Positions 54,562 through 56,210 of a stretch of DNA of 56,210 bases are shown here, one piece after another. Location: the NCBI GenBank assembly GCA_937916845.1, contig CALFSK010000043.1, forward strand, positions 1-56,210, read 5' to 3'. Position numbers and translations under genes: made by a program. The number at the start of each line of letters is the position of its first letter. Within the stretch, counting starts at the first letter, position 1. The notes beneath the pieces are model-generated. The model made no database searches. It saw only the letters and a program-made list of their open reading frames with translations, and was not told the DNA's origin. Source of the DNA: an uncultured Lactobacillus sp. Its GTDB lineage: Bacteria; Bacillota; Bacilli; Lactobacillales; Lactobacillaceae.

Positions 54562-54638
54562 AAGACTTCAAAAAACAAAGCACACAACTCAAATTTACTA
54601 CGAAATCGATGTTGCATACCTCTCTTACCACAACAAGA

Positions 54639-54667
54639 ATTATAACAGGTTCGGTTAGCCGTTGCAA
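54639..54667 (-). promoter_or_regulatory. Promoter of the cggR-gap-pgk-tpiA-eno operon
   Basis: On the minus strand TTGCAA (54662-54667), 17 nt, then TATAAT (54639-54644). The start would be near 54632, about 70 nt before the operator. Confidence 0.8.
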
Positions 54668-54720
54668 ATTAAACAGCGTGACTCGGTAGAACCGATTGGT
54701 CTAAATACAGCCAATTACTA

Positions 54721-56055
54721 TTATTCGGTCTTTAAGTACTGTTTTCGTTTAGACGAAGCCGGAATGTTAAGATTTTCCCGATATTTAGCGACTGTTCGCC
54801 GGGAAAGTTCGACATTCTCTTCCTTAAGAATCTGAACTATTTTCTGGTCTGAAAGCGGTTTTTCTTTATTTTCCTGTTCAACCAGGGCAATAATTCGGTG
54901 CTGAACGTTGTCTGCTGACACCAATTGGCCATCAGTGGGACGCTTGGTGACCGCCTTGGTAAAGAAACGTTTAAGTTCAAACATTCCGAAGTCCGTTTGA
55001 ATGTACTTTCCATTAATACTTCTACTGATTGTTGATTCATGGACTTGTAACTGTTGCGCGACATCCCGCAATAATAATGGCTTTAGTTCCGTACTCCGCT
55101 CCAGAAAGAAATCGGCCTGACGTTCAATGATCGCACTTCCGACCCGAAAGATAGTTGATTCGCGTTGTTCTAGGCTACTTGCAATCCATTCATACTCAGA
55201 TTTCTTTTCTTTAAGGTACTCCGTGACCTGCTGATCCCCGTGGCGGTTCATTTGTTGATAGTAGCTACTTTGAAACTTTACGACCGGTTGCGCCATGGAC
55301 GCCGTCCGAAGCGCCAACTGACCCTCGTGATTGGTGACAACTAGATCAGGGAAAATATAGCCGGTCGTTTCTTGACCAACCGCCGTCCCCGGTACCGGAC
55401 TGAGTGTCCGCACGTAGTCATAAACACTCGAGATATCAGCCAACCCGACACCGTACTGTTTGGCCAGCTGTTCCCAGTGCCGATTAACAAAGGCTTCAAA
55501 GTTTTCTTCTAATATAATGTACGCTAAATTGGGTGCATGGTCGTCATTCTCCGTTTGCAGCATCAGGGCTTCTTGCAAACTGCGTGCCCCGACACCCGGT
55601 GGATCAAGTTGTTGTAATAACGTTACTGCATCGAGTAGCTCGATCGACGTCGCCCCAGTTTCTTGCTTTGCTTGTGCTTCATCGAGTCGCAAATACCCGT
55701 TTACATCAACGTATTCAATTAAGTATAAGACGATTTTTCGCAGGGGCGTATCTCGCATCGTCAAATGAATCTGATCTAATAAGTATTCAAATAACGAGTG
55801 TTGATTAGTTGTCGATACTCGTTCAATAAAATCGTTTTTAGCCGTGACGTTTTTGGCTGCGTCCAACCCACTATGGTTCGCATTCCAGTTAGTATCAACG
55901 TCAATTAGTGGGTTTTCGAGGGCTTTTTGGGTGAGAAAGTCTCGTAATTCCTCAACGTTGAACTGCAACATCTGAATCGACTGCTGCAACCGTTGAGTCA
56001 TGGCTAGTTTTTGTGATTGCCGTTGTTGCTGGCGAAAGCCTTGGCCTAGTGCCAT
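54721..56055 (-). CDS. rpoN: RNA polymerase sigma-54 factor
   Basis: A 444-residue sigma factor. The Gln-rich N-terminal activator-interaction region (about 5-50, QQQRQSQKLAMTQRLQQSIQ), a core-binding region, an HTH near 345-365 (QQLQVHESTISRSINGKYIQ) and the RpoN box (SRRTVAKYRE, 418-427) are all present. In lactobacilli sigma-54 mostly drives mannose-type PTS operons with a ManR/LevR activator. No such operon is here. ATG 56055 follows GGGAGG. Confidence 0.96.
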   Translation of the reverse strand: MALGQGFRQQQRQSQKLAMTQRLQQSIQMLQFNVEELRDFLTQKALENPLIDVDTNWNANHSGLDAAKNVTAKNDFIERVSTTNQHSLFEYLLDQIHLTMRDTPLRKIVLYLIEYVDVNGYLRLDEAQAKQETGATSIELLDAVTLLQQLDPPGVGARSLQEALMLQTENDDHAPNLAYIILEENFEAFVNRHWEQLAKQYGVGLADISSVYDYVRTLSPVPGTAVGQETTGYIFPDLVVTNHEGQLALRTASMAQPVVKFQSSYYQQMNRHGDQQVTEYLKEKKSEYEWIASSLEQRESTIFRVGSAIIERQADFFLERSTELKPLLLRDVAQQLQVHESTISRSINGKYIQTDFGMFELKRFFTKAVTKRPTDGQLVSADNVQHRIIALVEQENKEKPLSDQKIVQILKEENVELSRRTVAKYRENLNIPASSKRKQYLKTE

Positions 56056-56120
56056 AAATAATTCCTCCCAAATAAATTTTTATTTAAAACCCTTGTGTTT
56101 TTATCCATAATCCGCTAAAC

Positions 56121-56126
56121 TATAAT
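56121..56126 (+). promoter_or_regulatory. -10 box of the tRNA-Arg gene
   Basis: TATAAT lies 12 nt before the tRNA 5' end. No good -35 box is seen at 16-18 nt. The rpoN promoter must lie in the same 80-bp stretch on the other strand. Confidence 0.6.
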
Positions 56127-56137
56127 ATGTTGTTTAG

Positions 56138-56209
56138 GCGCCCGTAGTGTAATGGATCGCACGTAAGATTCCGGTTCTTGAAATGGGGGTTCGATTCCCT
56201 CCGGGCGCA
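56138..56209 (+). tRNA. tRNA-Arg(CCG)
   Basis: A 72-nt cloverleaf. The acceptor GCGCCCG pairs with CGGGCGC, the D arm is GTGTAATGGATCGCAC, the anticodon stem AAGA/TCTT holds loop TTCCGGT giving CCG, and the T arm is GGGGGTTCGATTCCCTC-like. It reads CGG. The base after the discriminator A is T, so CCA is not encoded. Confidence 0.93.
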
Positions 56210-56210
56210 T

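Noticed and set aside
54668..54718. A terminator after rpoN
   Set aside because: Small CGGT/ACCG and ATTGG/CCAAT pairings exist but no T run follows, so the end of the rpoN transcript remains unclear.

Overview
The window looks like chromosome of a lactic acid bacterium of the Lactiplantibacillus plantarum group. The evidence is the roughly 45% G+C base composition, an LPQTxE sortase motif, the cggR-gap-pgk-tpiA-eno order beside rpoN, a pta-tsaE pair, a cdaA-cdaR-glmM set and plantarum-style wall teichoic acid genes. Most genes are on the minus strand. Species cannot be fixed from the sequence alone.

Layout. Positions 1-2200: terminators, a structured intergenic repeat (copy A), a nitroreductase and two small proteins, all three with TTG starts. 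Positions 2300-9640: a teichoic acid region with two CDP-glycerol glycerophosphotransferase-family proteins, two divergent tagD paralogues, tagH without tagG, an orphan 284-residue protein and repeat copy B. Positions 9800-15000: a galactose-mutarotase-like protein, a large YhgE/Pip membrane protein and a HAD phosphatase. Positions 15000-22850: amino-sugar and c-di-AMP block, with glmS behind a glmS ribozyme, an LPQTDE-anchored surface protein, and glmM-cdaR-cdaA; a decayed repeat copy (D) sits between the surface gene and glmM. Positions 22900-31600: DUF1361 protein, MarR regulator, Na+/H+ antiporter, murB, oxidoreductase, exoA, a DnaQ-like exonuclease, repeat copy C, a GNAT protein and tsaE. 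Positions 31600-37200: pta, ung, HAD phosphatase, a LURP-one-like protein, and a polar amino-acid ABC transporter. Positions 37300-42060: a broken small gene, then a flavoprotein reductase and CoA-transferase pair with a divergent LysR regulator and a cre-like site. Positions 42100-56210: smpB-rnr-esterase-secG, a ClC channel, a degenerate kinase-fold protein, the glycolytic operon with its CggR operator, rpoN, and tRNA-Arg(CCG).

How genes work together. GlmS and GlmM make the glucosamine-phosphate precursor that feeds wall synthesis with MurB; CdaA/CdaR make c-di-AMP from the same operon as glmM. glmS appears controlled twice: by a self-cleaving glucosamine-6-phosphate ribozyme and by a cluster of GntR-type half-sites around its promoter. 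The teichoic acid genes supply CDP-glycerol, polymerise it and power its export. The lower glycolytic operon is controlled by CggR through a recognisable operator, and a double hairpin between gap and pgk probably makes gap mRNA more abundant than the distal genes.

The most unusual item is a family of about 420-460 bp intergenic elements, three long copies plus one remnant, whose stems are kept by compensatory base changes. I know of no name for it. It could be a large structured non-coding RNA or a structured mobile repeat.
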